From: Chloroflexi bacterium 44-23
GTDB lineage: Bacteria; Chloroflexota; Anaerolineae; Anaerolineales; Anaerolineaceae
DNA length: 64,000 nt
Direction: 5' to 3'
Assembly (NCBI GenBank): GCA_001899005.1
Contig: MKUW01000019.1
Coordinates: 317,639 to 381,638, forward strand
Part shown: positions 51,087 to 59,258 of the stretch, piece by piece
How positions within the stretch are numbered: the first letter of the stretch is position 1
How the letters are laid out: every line of letters begins with the position of its first letter
The notes under the pieces: generated by a model
Database searches by the model: none
What the model saw: the letters and a program-made list of their open reading frames with translations, nothing else
Told to the model about the DNA's origin: nothing
Position numbers and translations under genes: made by a program

Positions 51087-52487
51087 TTACGTTCTTTTAC
51101 GTTGTGAGCGAGCTGGCATTTCATTCGTGCGGATATAAGCTGGTACCAATATGGCATACATCGAGCACAGCCGGCTATCCAACATGCGGCTGCGGATGCG
51201 CGGATCCATTTCACCCAATTGATTAGAGGTTGTGATAACGGTCGCCAGCTTGGCATTATAGCGAAAATTGAAAATTTGATAAAGTTTTTCGCGAGCCCAG
51301 GGAGTGGCAGATTGTGTGCCGAGATCGTCAAGAATCAAGAGCGGTGTGGTGCGAACCTGCTCAAAAAGATGATCATACGAGACGCTGCTGCTGGGACTGA
51401 AAGTGGCACGCAGATGATCCAAAAAGTCCGGCACTACCACGAAGATAGGCTCGTCGCCCAATGCCGCCCGGTAGTTGCCAATGGCGGCAGCCAGGTGGGT
51501 TTTTCCGCAGCCATAAGATCCAACCAGGACCAGCCAGCCGCGCGGATTTTCAGCAAAAGTATTGGCAGCATTGAAAGCCTTGACTAGACTTTGGCGTTGA
51601 TCTGCCTCCAATTTTTCCCGGTCCCTCAAATTAAATGTGCCAAAAGTGCTATCGGCCAACAATTCCAGGGTGGAAATTGATTTTCTTTCCTCGCGCATCG
51701 GTGAGCGGAAATCGGGTGCCAGAATGCGAATTACGGTAACCAAATCCGGGTCTTGCAGGCGCGATCGAATGCGTCCTTCTATTTCGGCAAATTCCTGGTT
51801 GGTCGTTATGACGGTTGCCAGGCGGTTGGTATAACGGTGATTGAGAATTTGGTAAAGCTTTTCTTCTGCCCAGGGGGTGGTATTCTGTGTGCCCAGATCA
51901 TCCAACACCAACAGAGAGATATTGCGGATCTCATCAAACCGTTCCTCGAAATTTCTTTCCGGGCTGGAATATGAAAAACGTAGCCAATCCAGCAAATCGG
52001 GAACCGTCAAAAAGAGCACGGGAGTGCCGTAAGTAAGTGCCTCATTCGCAATTGCTGCTGCCAGGTGCGTTTTACCACAACCATACGATCCGGACAATAA
52101 CAACCAGCCTTGCGGGTTTTGCGCAAATTGAGAGGCGTGATTCAATGCAATTTGCAGTGAAGCAACCTGTTGGTCTCCCAATCCCAATCGACCTTCCGTT
52201 TTGAAGTTATCAAGTGTCATATTGCTAAAAGCTTGTAGATTGCTCATACGATACAATCGTTCAAAGCTATGCCGGACCATATCATTTTGTTTGCAAACAC
52301 AAACCTGCATCTTGCCAAAATCCGGATGAGTAATGGGTAATTCTTGGCGTACCCATCCCGAGCCACCACAAACAGGGCAGATATCTGCGTCGGAGTTCAG
52401 CCCGGTTTCAGTGCTGGATGAACTGCCCGAATTCGTCATCGATGAATCGTCTCGGATCTTTTTCAGCGTCTCGTCGATTTTTTTCAT
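51087..52487 (-). CDS. Tandem DnaC/IstB-like helicase loader ATPase
   Basis: One 466-residue protein contains two complete DnaC/IstB-type AAA+ domains. Domain 1 (about 100-265) has Walker A GSYGCGKT at 133-140 and Walker B LLVLDDLG at 192-199; domain 2 (about 295-455) has GSYGCGKT at 323-330 and LLILDDLG at 383-390. The sensor phrases TVITTN and TVITTS and the RSRL/RSRM arginine fingers are doubled too. A zinc-finger-like CPVC (37-40) plus CVC (63-65) precedes domain 1. Bacterial loaders normally have one ATPase domain. It follows the DnaD-like gene with an 80-base overlap; GAGAGAGGG precedes the ATG. Confidence 0.9.
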   Translation of the reverse strand: MKKIDETLKKIRDDSSMTNSGSSSSTETGLNSDADICPVCGGSGWVRQELPITHPDFGKMQVCVCKQNDMVRHSFERLYRMSNLQAFSNMTLDNFKTEGRLGLGDQQVASLQIALNHASQFAQNPQGWLLLSGSYGCGKTHLAAAIANEALTYGTPVLFLTVPDLLDWLRFSYSSPERNFEERFDEIRNISLLVLDDLGTQNTTPWAEEKLYQILNHRYTNRLATVITTNQEFAEIEGRIRSRLQDPDLVTVIRILAPDFRSPMREERKSISTLELLADSTFGTFNLRDREKLEADQRQSLVKAFNAANTFAENPRGWLVLVGSYGCGKTHLAAAIGNYRAALGDEPIFVVVPDFLDHLRATFSPSSSVSYDHLFEQVRTTPLLILDDLGTQSATPWAREKLYQIFNFRYNAKLATVITTSNQLGEMDPRIRSRMLDSRLCSMYAILVPAYIRTNEMPARSQRKRT

Positions 52488-53100
52488 CGCGCCCTCTCTC
52501 TTTCCATGATTTTAAAATTGCTTCCACATACCGCCACCTGCGGACGTTATTTTCGACGGCTATTTGGATGGCTTGCTCGATCCAATCCTGTGGATAAATT
52601 TGTTCAGTTTCTTCTAAAGTCTCGGCCATGAGCGGAGTTAATGGTCCGATGTTATCTTCATATAATTTAAAAATATTGGGGCGTTGGGTTGTCGTGGACA
52701 TAACGGCCTGATCTTGATCATCCTGTGACCAGACACCTTTTTGTAGAGCTTGGAGAGCAGCGCGTCCTTTGGGTGTATTAATAAAGAAAATCGCTTCTTC
52801 AAAGGTCGTGTTTTCTGCCTGGTATACAAGCAAACTTGCCCTTTGGCAGGCCTTTTCCAGTGATTCGATCAGGTATTCTTTGGATTGATTCAGACCAACC
52901 ATCAAAGCCTGGTCGGTTAAAAAGTGATTGAATCGCATACTGCGTAATTTGCCTTCTTGTTGAGACAAAAACCAGATGGCGAATAAAGTCACTTTCAGCT
53001 CGCCGAGATGATCAATATGGGGCATTAACTCGGAGAAAAAAGCAGACGGGATGGGGGTATCGCCATCCATTTTTCCACTAAAGCCCGCAAACTTATCCAT
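52408..53100 (-). CDS. DnaD-domain primosome protein
   Basis: The C-terminal half is a DnaD/DnaB_2 domain: IFKLYEDNIGPLTPLMAETL then PQDWIEQAIQIAVENNVRRW and RYVEAILKSWKERG, ending with the YI..IL..W motif. The N-terminal half is helical and looks like the DnaD winged-helix part (HIDHLGELKVTLFAIWFLSQ). It should bridge DnaA or the origin to the DnaC-like loader, as DnaD does in Gram-positive bacteria. It overlaps the loader gene by 80 bases and follows dnaB by 21. Confidence 0.85.
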   Translation of the reverse strand: MDKFAGFSGKMDGDTPIPSAFFSELMPHIDHLGELKVTLFAIWFLSQQEGKLRSMRFNHFLTDQALMVGLNQSKEYLIESLEKACQRASLLVYQAENTTFEEAIFFINTPKGRAALQALQKGVWSQDDQDQAVMSTTTQRPNIFKLYEDNIGPLTPLMAETLEETEQIYPQDWIEQAIQIAVENNVRRWRYVEAILKSWKERGRDEKNRRDAEKDPRRFIDDEFGQFIQH

Positions 53101-53121
53101 TCGTCACATCTCTCCGGCCAT

Positions 53122-54489
53122 TTATTTCCTAACCCCTGGAGCAGCATTATCAAAACGAGCCAGATTATTCAAAAAGACCAGCTCAATGCCGGTATGGGTT
53201 GGCCCATTACGATGTTTTGCAACGATAATTTCGGCAATATTGTGGCGCGGACTATCCGGTTCCATGGCATCCGGGCGGTGAATAAACATGACGATATCGG
53301 CATCTTGCTCCAGTGAGCCAGATTCACGCAAATCGGAAAGGACCGGTCGCTTATCCGCACGTTGTTCAACCGCACGCGAAAGCTGGGCACCAACCAAAAC
53401 TGGCACATTCAACTCCCTTGCCAGAACTTTTAGATTACGTGAAATATAGGAAACTTCCTGGACACGGTTATCAGTGCGAAGATCTCCGGACATCAATTGT
53501 AAATAATCAACAATAATCAGGTCAAGCTGGTGTTCCATATGTAATCGACGGCATTTAGTGCGCAGTGAAAGCGGAGTAATTGCGGGGGTATCGTCGAGCC
53601 AGATGTGAGTATCACCTAGAATTGCAATCGATTCATTGAATTTATTCCACTCATCATCATGCAATTTTCCAGAACGCAACCGTTGTGTATCAATACCGGT
53701 CTCCTGGGCGATCAAACGTTGGACTAACTGCTCGTTAGCCATTTCCAATGAGAAGACTGCCACATGTTTCTTGTAATTCTGGGCGGCATTTTTTGCAACT
53801 GAAAGCATGAAACCGGTCTTACCCATACCAGGGCGGCCGGCAATGATTAATAAATCCGATTTCTGCAAACCTCCCAGCAGGCGGTCAATGTCAATAAATC
53901 CGGTTGGTACGCCTAAAATCTCATCTGTCATCTGAGAAAGCTGATCGAAGCGGGTGTAATAATCGCTTAACACAGTTTGAATCGGTTGTAAGTCGTTGGT
54001 GATGCGTCGCTCGCTTAAACCGAAGACTGCTTTTTCAGCCTCATCAATCAATGAATTCATATTCTTGCTGCGATCAAAAGCTTGTTTGGCCATCAGATTG
54101 GCGGCTGAAAGCATCCGGCGACGCATAGAATTTTCTTCAACGATTTCAGCATAGGCTTGCGCATGCAGGGAGGTGGGAGTTTGATTGATCAGGCTGGTTA
54201 GGTAAGAATCTCCGCCAATCTCCTCCAGGCGGTTTTTTTCTTTCAGGGTCTGGCCAACAGTGACCAGATCAATTTGGTTACGCCGCTCAATTAATGTGGT
54301 GAAGGCTTCCCAGATCCATTGATTGCGAATGATGTAAAAGTCTTCCGATTTGATTTTTTGGGATAAATCGAAATATGTTTCCGGGTAAATTAATACAGCA
54401 CCCAAAACAGCTTCTTCAGCTTCACGGCTATGCGGTTGAGTGACATCAATTGGTTGAGGTTCTTCGGGGGGCAAATAATCGCTCATCAT
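53122..54489 (-). CDS. dnaB: Replicative DNA helicase DnaB
   Basis: The frame starts at TTG 54501 but the ATG at 54487-54489 (MMSDYLPPEEPQPIDVTQPH) is preferred. The N-terminal domain (REAEEAVLGAVLIYPETYFD) and the RecA-type core with Walker A AGRPGMGKTGFM, Walker B DLIIVDYLQLMSG and the motif GAQLSRAVEQRADKRPVLSD are textbook DnaB. No intein is present. It is the ring helicase that unwinds the chromosome. It heads the operon dnaB, DnaD-like, DnaC-like, so helicase and loader are made together. Confidence 0.96.
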   Translation of the reverse strand: MMSDYLPPEEPQPIDVTQPHSREAEEAVLGAVLIYPETYFDLSQKIKSEDFYIIRNQWIWEAFTTLIERRNQIDLVTVGQTLKEKNRLEEIGGDSYLTSLINQTPTSLHAQAYAEIVEENSMRRRMLSAANLMAKQAFDRSKNMNSLIDEAEKAVFGLSERRITNDLQPIQTVLSDYYTRFDQLSQMTDEILGVPTGFIDIDRLLGGLQKSDLLIIAGRPGMGKTGFMLSVAKNAAQNYKKHVAVFSLEMANEQLVQRLIAQETGIDTQRLRSGKLHDDEWNKFNESIAILGDTHIWLDDTPAITPLSLRTKCRRLHMEHQLDLIIVDYLQLMSGDLRTDNRVQEVSYISRNLKVLARELNVPVLVGAQLSRAVEQRADKRPVLSDLRESGSLEQDADIVMFIHRPDAMEPDSPRHNIAEIIVAKHRNGPTHTGIELVFLNNLARFDNAAPGVRK

Positions 54490-54599
54490 ACCATCCAACA
54501 AAAAAGGTAGAAAACAAGAAATCCCAGAATGAGGTTTTCCAGGTTAATTATAAGCGTTAAATGAGATGAAAAGTGGTAGCGGAGTAATTAAGAATGTGA

Positions 54600-55187
54600 T
54601 CAGGGCTGCGGGTTTTCATCCTCTGGGGTATCGTCTTCACTTTCGTCTTCGTCTTTTTCTGATCCCCCAATATCGAGTGAGCCCAAGAAATCTTCAAATA
54701 CTGAAAGCCGTTCCTCTGAATCTTCATCATCACCAATTTCGTCAGAGGGCTGCTCTTTTTCATGGATATCTTCTTCCGGGATGATGCCTGCGGTTACCAT
54801 CACTTCTTCAGCTACCAAGATTTTTGAATGCGTGCGAGCGGCGATTGCAAGCGCATCGGATGGCCGTGAATCAATTTCGATAACCTGGTCATTAATTTCA
54901 ATAACAATATTGCCGTAAAAAACATCATCTTTCAAAGCAAGGATTTCAATTCTGAGAATTTGCGCATTCAATTGGTTCAATATGTTTTTGATCAAGTCAT
55001 GAGTCTGTGGACGGGAAACTTCAATTTCTTGCAAGGCAATTGTGATTGATTCTGCTTCATAGGGGCCGATCCAAATTGGTAAATAACGTTCTGCATTAAC
55101 TTCCCTTAAGACAACAATGCGCTGCTGGTTAGTTAAGCTGACTCGAACACTATCGATGATGACTTCAAACATTTTGCCTGAATGCAT
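54600..55187 (-). CDS. Bifunctional nuclease family protein (DUF151/BFN)
   Basis: The 195-residue protein has a BFN domain (about residues 5-135): VIIDSVRVSLTNQQRIVVLR, YLPIWIGPYEAESITIALQE, RPQTHDLIKNILNQLNAQIL and EIDSRPSDALAIAARTHSKI. The family was named for nuclease activity of plant and Thermotoga members; bacterial function is open. A long acidic tail (about 145-195, DEDESEDDTPEDENPQP at the end) follows and is probably disordered. It is separate from the dnaB gene by 110 bases on the same strand. Confidence 0.88.
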   Translation of the reverse strand: MHSGKMFEVIIDSVRVSLTNQQRIVVLREVNAERYLPIWIGPYEAESITIALQEIEVSRPQTHDLIKNILNQLNAQILRIEILALKDDVFYGNIVIEINDQVIEIDSRPSDALAIAARTHSKILVAEEVMVTAGIIPEEDIHEKEQPSDEIGDDEDSEERLSVFEDFLGSLDIGGSEKDEDESEDDTPEDENPQP

Positions 55188-55520
55188 GGGAACCTCGCGC
55201 CTGTAATATTACCGAATAATCTTGTTAATTCTAACATACAACCATTCTGATGCAACTGGACGTACACTATTAAATTTGCGGGCTGATTAAATTCAAGATC
55301 AAAATTCTTTGGGTTTTTCACCAGATTTCATTTAATAGTGACTCACACCTCGGCCAACAATAGCCTGGTTTATAATTAGCTGTGGGAAATTGGATGAACC
55401 AAGACCAATTAAATGATCAGTTAGTTTTTTCTTTAAACTTTCTCAGGAAAAACAATTTTATTTACCAAGAATTATTTGTTCTATAAAACTCAATAAGTGC
55501 ATAAGTGAAGAAAGGTTTTC

Positions 55521-56318
55521 ATGAATTCAATTTTGGTGTACCTGGCAGAAAACCCCTGGCTGGTTAAAATTATTAAAATTGCAGTTTTTTTCATCGTGGC
55601 ATTTATCATTCAACGATCAGCCGGTCATCTGGTGCGGCCACTGACTGGTTTGTTGCGTTTGCGCCCCGGAGTTAAACATAACCCGGAACGGAGAGCAACA
55701 CTTAACAGTCTGTTTGCATCCGGAATAGGAATGCTGATTTATCTGGTTGCGATTATCTTTAGTATCGGTCAATATGTTTCTGCCGACACATTAATCTGGA
55801 TTGTTGGTTTGTTTAGTGCCGCTTTTGGTTTCGCAATGCGACCTTTAATCAGCGATATTTTGACAGGAATTAGTTTTATCTTTGAGGATACTTTTTCAGT
55901 TGGGGAGAAGGTTGAGCTTTTGGAAATTGAAGGTATGATTGAGGCAATCAACCTGCGAACCTCCTTGCTGCGGTCTCCATCCGGCGAATTATATGTCATC
56001 CCGAATGGCGAGATTCGTATGGTTCGTAATTTTAGTCGTGGCAGATTTTCAACGACAAATGTTTATCTAAAAATTGCCTCATCGGATTTATCTCGTACCC
56101 TGGAAATTATGGATGAATTGGGCAAGGAAGCTGTATTGCTTTTGCCAAACCTGATTGAACCTTGGCATATTATCTCGGAAGGAGGAGTGTTAGGTCACCA
56201 GACCCAACTCACCGTTTTGGCAAAAGCACGATTTGGAAAGGCTGCTGAAATGCGGCCGAAAATGTTAGCCTTAATCCACGAGCGTTTGGCCGATGCAGGC
56301 ATTCACCTTGTGGATTAA
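55521..56318 (+). CDS. Mechanosensitive channel, MscS family
   Basis: The 265-residue protein has three membrane segments (WLVKIIKIAVFFIVAFIIQR, LFASGIGMLIYLVAIIFSI, LIWIVGLFSAAFGFAMRPLI), the third being the pore helix with a Gly/Ala-rich face and ending in the kink and linker. The MscS beta domain follows (FEDTFSVGEKVELLEIEGMI, then EAINLRTSLLRSPSGELYVI, then PNGEI). It relieves osmotic pressure. The shorter C-terminus is typical of small MscS members. AAGGTTTTC lies before the ATG. It stands alone. Confidence 0.9.
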   Translation: MNSILVYLAENPWLVKIIKIAVFFIVAFIIQRSAGHLVRPLTGLLRLRPGVKHNPERRATLNSLFASGIGMLIYLVAIIFSIGQYVSADTLIWIVGLFSAAFGFAMRPLISDILTGISFIFEDTFSVGEKVELLEIEGMIEAINLRTSLLRSPSGELYVIPNGEIRMVRNFSRGRFSTTNVYLKIASSDLSRTLEIMDELGKEAVLLLPNLIEPWHIISEGGVLGHQTQLTVLAKARFGKAAEMRPKMLALIHERLADAGIHLVD

Positions 56319-56553
56319 TTGGTAATCTTAAAAAATGATTGACTTTTTAATTTAAGGTTTAAGGTATAATATTTAACATTCGATAGTAATTGACTTCTGC
56401 AACCCTCCTTAATTTTTTTATCGGTCTTAGGGGTTGTTTTAAGAAAACATTAACAATGGCATCGAAAAACTTTTTTTGTTAAGTGTATAATCGGTTTATC
56501 TTACCAATTGAACCTATTGAATCGATGAGCAGAAGTCATTATTCGTTATTTTT

Positions 56554-57234
56554 GTGTCTCTGGAGATGAAATTGACAGCAAAACTACTTGTCATTGAAGG
56601 CAAACGAGCAGAACGTGCTTCCTTCGTCGGGGGATTGGCAAAAAAAGGGTTTCGCGTTATTAGTCTGCCTAGTGGCAATTCAGCTTTAAACCGCCTGAAA
56701 GGGGAAACTTTTGATTTAATTATTGTCGATGCTGATTCAATGCGCACCAGCGGAAAGAGAATCTGCCAGTCCTTGCGGGCGTCCCATCCTGGTTTACCGC
56801 TCATATTAATTGTCAGCAAAGAATTGGATACTTCAGATGGTTTTGAGGCAGATTATATTTTGAATCTTCCTTTCACGTTACAAAAGTTGCTCAATCGGAT
56901 AAAGGTCCTTTTGCCTGTAAAACCCAGCAATGATTGCCTCCGAGTTGGCCCGCTCGAGCTTGATTTTGCCCAGAAACTTGTCCGTATTGATGACAAACAT
57001 ATTAGTTTGACTCCACGATTGGTGAAACTTTTACAAACATTGATGGAACGCCCCGGCAAAGTTTTTGAACGTGAGGAACTTTTCCGGGTCGTATGGGAGA
57101 CCGGCTACACCGTTGACACCCGTACGTTGGATGTACATGTCAGTTGGCTACGGCAGGCCATTGAAGAAAATCCGCGCTTTCCGGATTATATTAAAACTGT
57201 GCGGGGCATTGGCTATCGCCTGGATTTGGATTAG
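56554..57234 (+). CDS. OmpR/PhoB-type response regulator with degenerate receiver
   Basis: The frame can start at GTG 56554, ATG 56566 or TTG 56572; GGAG at 56562-56565 suits the TTG best. The C-terminal part is a clear winged helix (LVKLLQTLMERPGKVFEREE, then TRTLDVHVSWLRQAIEENPR, then FPDYIKTVRGIGYRLDLD). The receiver half keeps the phospho-site Asp (LIIVDADSMRT) but the acidic pair after the first strand is absent (LVIEGKRAE) and the Lys of KPF is Leu (ILNLPFTLQ). It may work without phosphorylation. No histidine kinase lies next to it. A bidirectional terminator follows. Confidence 0.85.
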   Translation: MSLEMKLTAKLLVIEGKRAERASFVGGLAKKGFRVISLPSGNSALNRLKGETFDLIIVDADSMRTSGKRICQSLRASHPGLPLILIVSKELDTSDGFEADYILNLPFTLQKLLNRIKVLLPVKPSNDCLRVGPLELDFAQKLVRIDDKHISLTPRLVKLLQTLMERPGKVFEREELFRVVWETGYTVDTRTLDVHVSWLRQAIEENPRFPDYIKTVRGIGYRLDLD

Positions 57235-57252
57235 ATCCATTTTCATTAAAAT

Positions 57253-57286
57253 AAAAAAACCCTCTATTTTTCTAGAGGGTTTTTTT
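57253..57286. terminator. Bidirectional terminator between convergent genes
   Basis: CCCTCTA (57260-57266) pairs with TAGAGGG (57273-57279), with seven A before and seven T after. It can serve both the response regulator gene ending at 57234 and the decarboxylase operon ending at 57300. Confidence 0.9.
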
Positions 57287-57299
57287 AATGTCTATTTAT

Positions 57300-58421
57300 T
57301 TAACCCATGATTCCAATGGTAATTGCTAACAGCAATCCACCTGCGATGACCGAGCCTAACTGTCCGGCCGTATTTGCACCCATGGCATGCATCAAGATGA
57401 AGTTGTCAAAATCTTCTTCCTGGGCAGCCTGGGCAGCCAAACGACCAGCCATCGGAAATGCGCTAATGCCGCATGCACCGATGAGTGGGTTAATTTTACC
57501 CTTGGTTAATACTTTAAGTAGCTTACCAAAAGAGAGCCCCGCGACAGTATCAAGTGCAAAAGCAAATAACCCGATTAAAAGAATTCCCAACGTTTTGAGA
57601 TTGAGAAAGCTTGCTCCGGTCATTGTGGCACCAACAGCCAATCCCAGAAACAGTGTGGAGACATTAATCAGTTCGTTTTGTGCTGATTTGCTCAAGCGTT
57701 CCACCACGCCGGATTCTTTGAGCAGATTACCAAGCATGAGTGTAGCGATCAGTGGCGCAGCATCCGGAGCGATCAAGCTGACGATGATGGTAATTAAAAT
57801 TGGAAATGCAATGACCGCATTATTGGAAACAGGTTTGGCAGCATACTCCATGCGGATGAGACGTTCCTTACGGGTGGTCATCAGTTTCATCAATGGAATC
57901 TGGATGATTGGGATAAGACTCATATAGGAATAAGCTGCAACGGCCACAGGCGCTAAAATATCAGGTGCGATTTTCGTGGTCACAAATATGGCGGTAGGGC
58001 CATCAATTGCGCCAATTGTGCCAATTGCAGCCGCCTCGTTGAGCGGATAACCCAGGGCCAAGGCCAACAGAAGGGCACCATAAATACCGAACTGGCCGGC
58101 AGCCCCTAATAATGCCATTTTGGGCATGGATAAGAGCGGCCTGAAATCGATCATGGCACCGACACCGATAAAGATTAACAGAGGGAACAATTCGGTCTTA
58201 ATGCCAGCATCATAAAGCACCTTAAATACCCCGTGATCAGCAGACATGCCGAGGTTAGCCAAAATACAGCCAAATCCGATCGGCAATAAGAGCACAGGTT
58301 CATATTCTTTAATGACAGCCAGGGAGATCAAAATCAACCCGATCAAGATCATGACGCCATTTTGCCAGGTAAATGATGTAAATCCGCGTGTTATTTCGAT
58401 GATTAGTTGAGTAAAGTCCAT
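57300..58421 (-). CDS. Na+-transporting decarboxylase, beta (membrane) subunit
   Basis: The 373-residue, roughly ten-helix protein matches OadB/GcdB/MmdB: LLPIGFGCILANLGMSADHG, the FIGVGAMIDFRPLL block, AAGQFGIYGALLLALALGYP, IGTIGAIDGPTAIFVTTKIA and GCGISAFPMAGRLAAQAA-like motifs near the end. The DGPTAI block contains the conserved Asp for Na+ binding. It couples decarboxylation of the carboxybiotin to export of Na+. It is the last gene of a four-gene operon (carboxyltransferase, OadG, biotin carrier, OadB). Confidence 0.93.
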   Translation of the reverse strand: MDFTQLIIEITRGFTSFTWQNGVMILIGLILISLAVIKEYEPVLLLPIGFGCILANLGMSADHGVFKVLYDAGIKTELFPLLIFIGVGAMIDFRPLLSMPKMALLGAAGQFGIYGALLLALALGYPLNEAAAIGTIGAIDGPTAIFVTTKIAPDILAPVAVAAYSYMSLIPIIQIPLMKLMTTRKERLIRMEYAAKPVSNNAVIAFPILITIIVSLIAPDAAPLIATLMLGNLLKESGVVERLSKSAQNELINVSTLFLGLAVGATMTGASFLNLKTLGILLIGLFAFALDTVAGLSFGKLLKVLTKGKINPLIGACGISAFPMAGRLAAQAAQEEDFDNFILMHAMGANTAGQLGSVIAGGLLLAITIGIMG

Positions 58422-58435
58422 TAATGCGCCTCCGT

Positions 58436-58864
58436 CTAGTCGGCGAATTCTAGTAAGACATGATTATACGGAACCTGATCGCCAACAGCAACGAAAATGC
58501 GCGCAATTTTTCCCGGCCGGGTTGCCCGAATGGAATTCTTCATTTTCATGGCCTCAAGGACAATCAATTCTTGTGCAGATGTCACCGTATCACCTTCGCG
58601 CACTTTAATGGCATCGATAACGCCTGGAATGGGCGCAACCACCGATTTGCCCCCTGCTGATGGAGCAGGGGCTGTTGTTTTTGGAGAAACCATTACTGGT
58701 GCTGCTACCGTTTGGGTAACTGGCAGGTTGCTGGCAGATGCCTCAGCTTCTTCCAAGGTCACTTCAAAGGTCGCCCCATTTACTGTAGCCAAAATCGGTC
58801 TTACATTTAAATCTGCTATTTCAACTTCGTAAGACTCGTTGTCAATTTTCAAAAACATTTTCAT
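58436..58864 (-). CDS. Biotin carrier (BCCP) subunit of Na+-pumping decarboxylase
   Basis: The 142-residue protein ends in a biotinyl domain with the attachment motif EAMKMKN, in which the Lys is biotinylated (VLEAMKMKNSIRATRPGKIA). Ahead of it is a Pro/Ala-rich linker (APAPSAGGKSVVAP) and an N-terminal segment (LKIDNESYEVEIADLNVRPI). It carries the carboxyl group from the carboxyltransferase to the membrane subunit. It overlaps the OadG-like gene by 4 bases (ATGA), with the beta gene 14 bases on. Confidence 0.92.
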   Translation of the reverse strand: MKMFLKIDNESYEVEIADLNVRPILATVNGATFEVTLEEAEASASNLPVTQTVAAPVMVSPKTTAPAPSAGGKSVVAPIPGVIDAIKVREGDTVTSAQELIVLEAMKMKNSIRATRPGKIARIFVAVGDQVPYNHVLLEFAD

Positions 58865-59247
58865 AATTCGGAACCTCTTGATTTGCGTTTAATCAGGTTT
58901 GCGGCTTGATTGAGTATGTTTGTTCGGCGCACGAGCTGCCAGGCACTTACATTTTGACCGCTTTCTTTCTTAACTACCTCAGCTTGCTTTTTAAGCTGCA
59001 GCGCAATTGCCACTGCAGTCACTGCAGCCAGGCGTGAATAGTTATTTAACGTGCTTCTCACATGCAATTCGTTCTCAGATGTTGATGTAATTTCGCTGGA
59101 CGAAGCCGGCTCTGCCTCCACGCTTTGAGAAGAACCACTGGTTATCTTCACCATCACATCCATCATCCCCCATAAGGCCAGGATGGCAATAAATACCAAT
59201 CCCATACCTATAGCGGTCATTATTAATCCTTGTTCAATGGGAGTCAA
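58861..59247 (-). CDS. Sodium pump decarboxylase gamma/delta subunit (OadG family)
   Basis: The 128-residue protein has one N-terminal membrane helix (GLIMTAIGMGLVFIAILALW), then a variable Ser/Glu-rich segment (VEAEPASSSEITSTSENE), then a helical C-terminus (LAAVTAVAIALQLKKQAE). This is the OadG layout: a single membrane anchor that joins the soluble carboxyltransferase to the membrane pump. It is longer than many OadG proteins. It lies 11 bases after the carboxyltransferase gene. Confidence 0.85.
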   Translation of the reverse strand: MTPIEQGLIMTAIGMGLVFIAILALWGMMDVMVKITSGSSQSVEAEPASSSEITSTSENELHVRSTLNNYSRLAAVTAVAIALQLKKQAEVVKKESGQNVSAWQLVRRTNILNQAANLIKRKSRGSEL

Positions 59248-59258
59248 GATTGGCCTCC

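Noticed and set aside
55460..55495. Second SOS box before the MscS gene (AAGAATTATTTGTTCTATAAAA)
   Set aside because: It shares TGTTCTATAAAA with the polymerase promoter but lacks the left half-site GAAC, so it is not a LexA palindrome.
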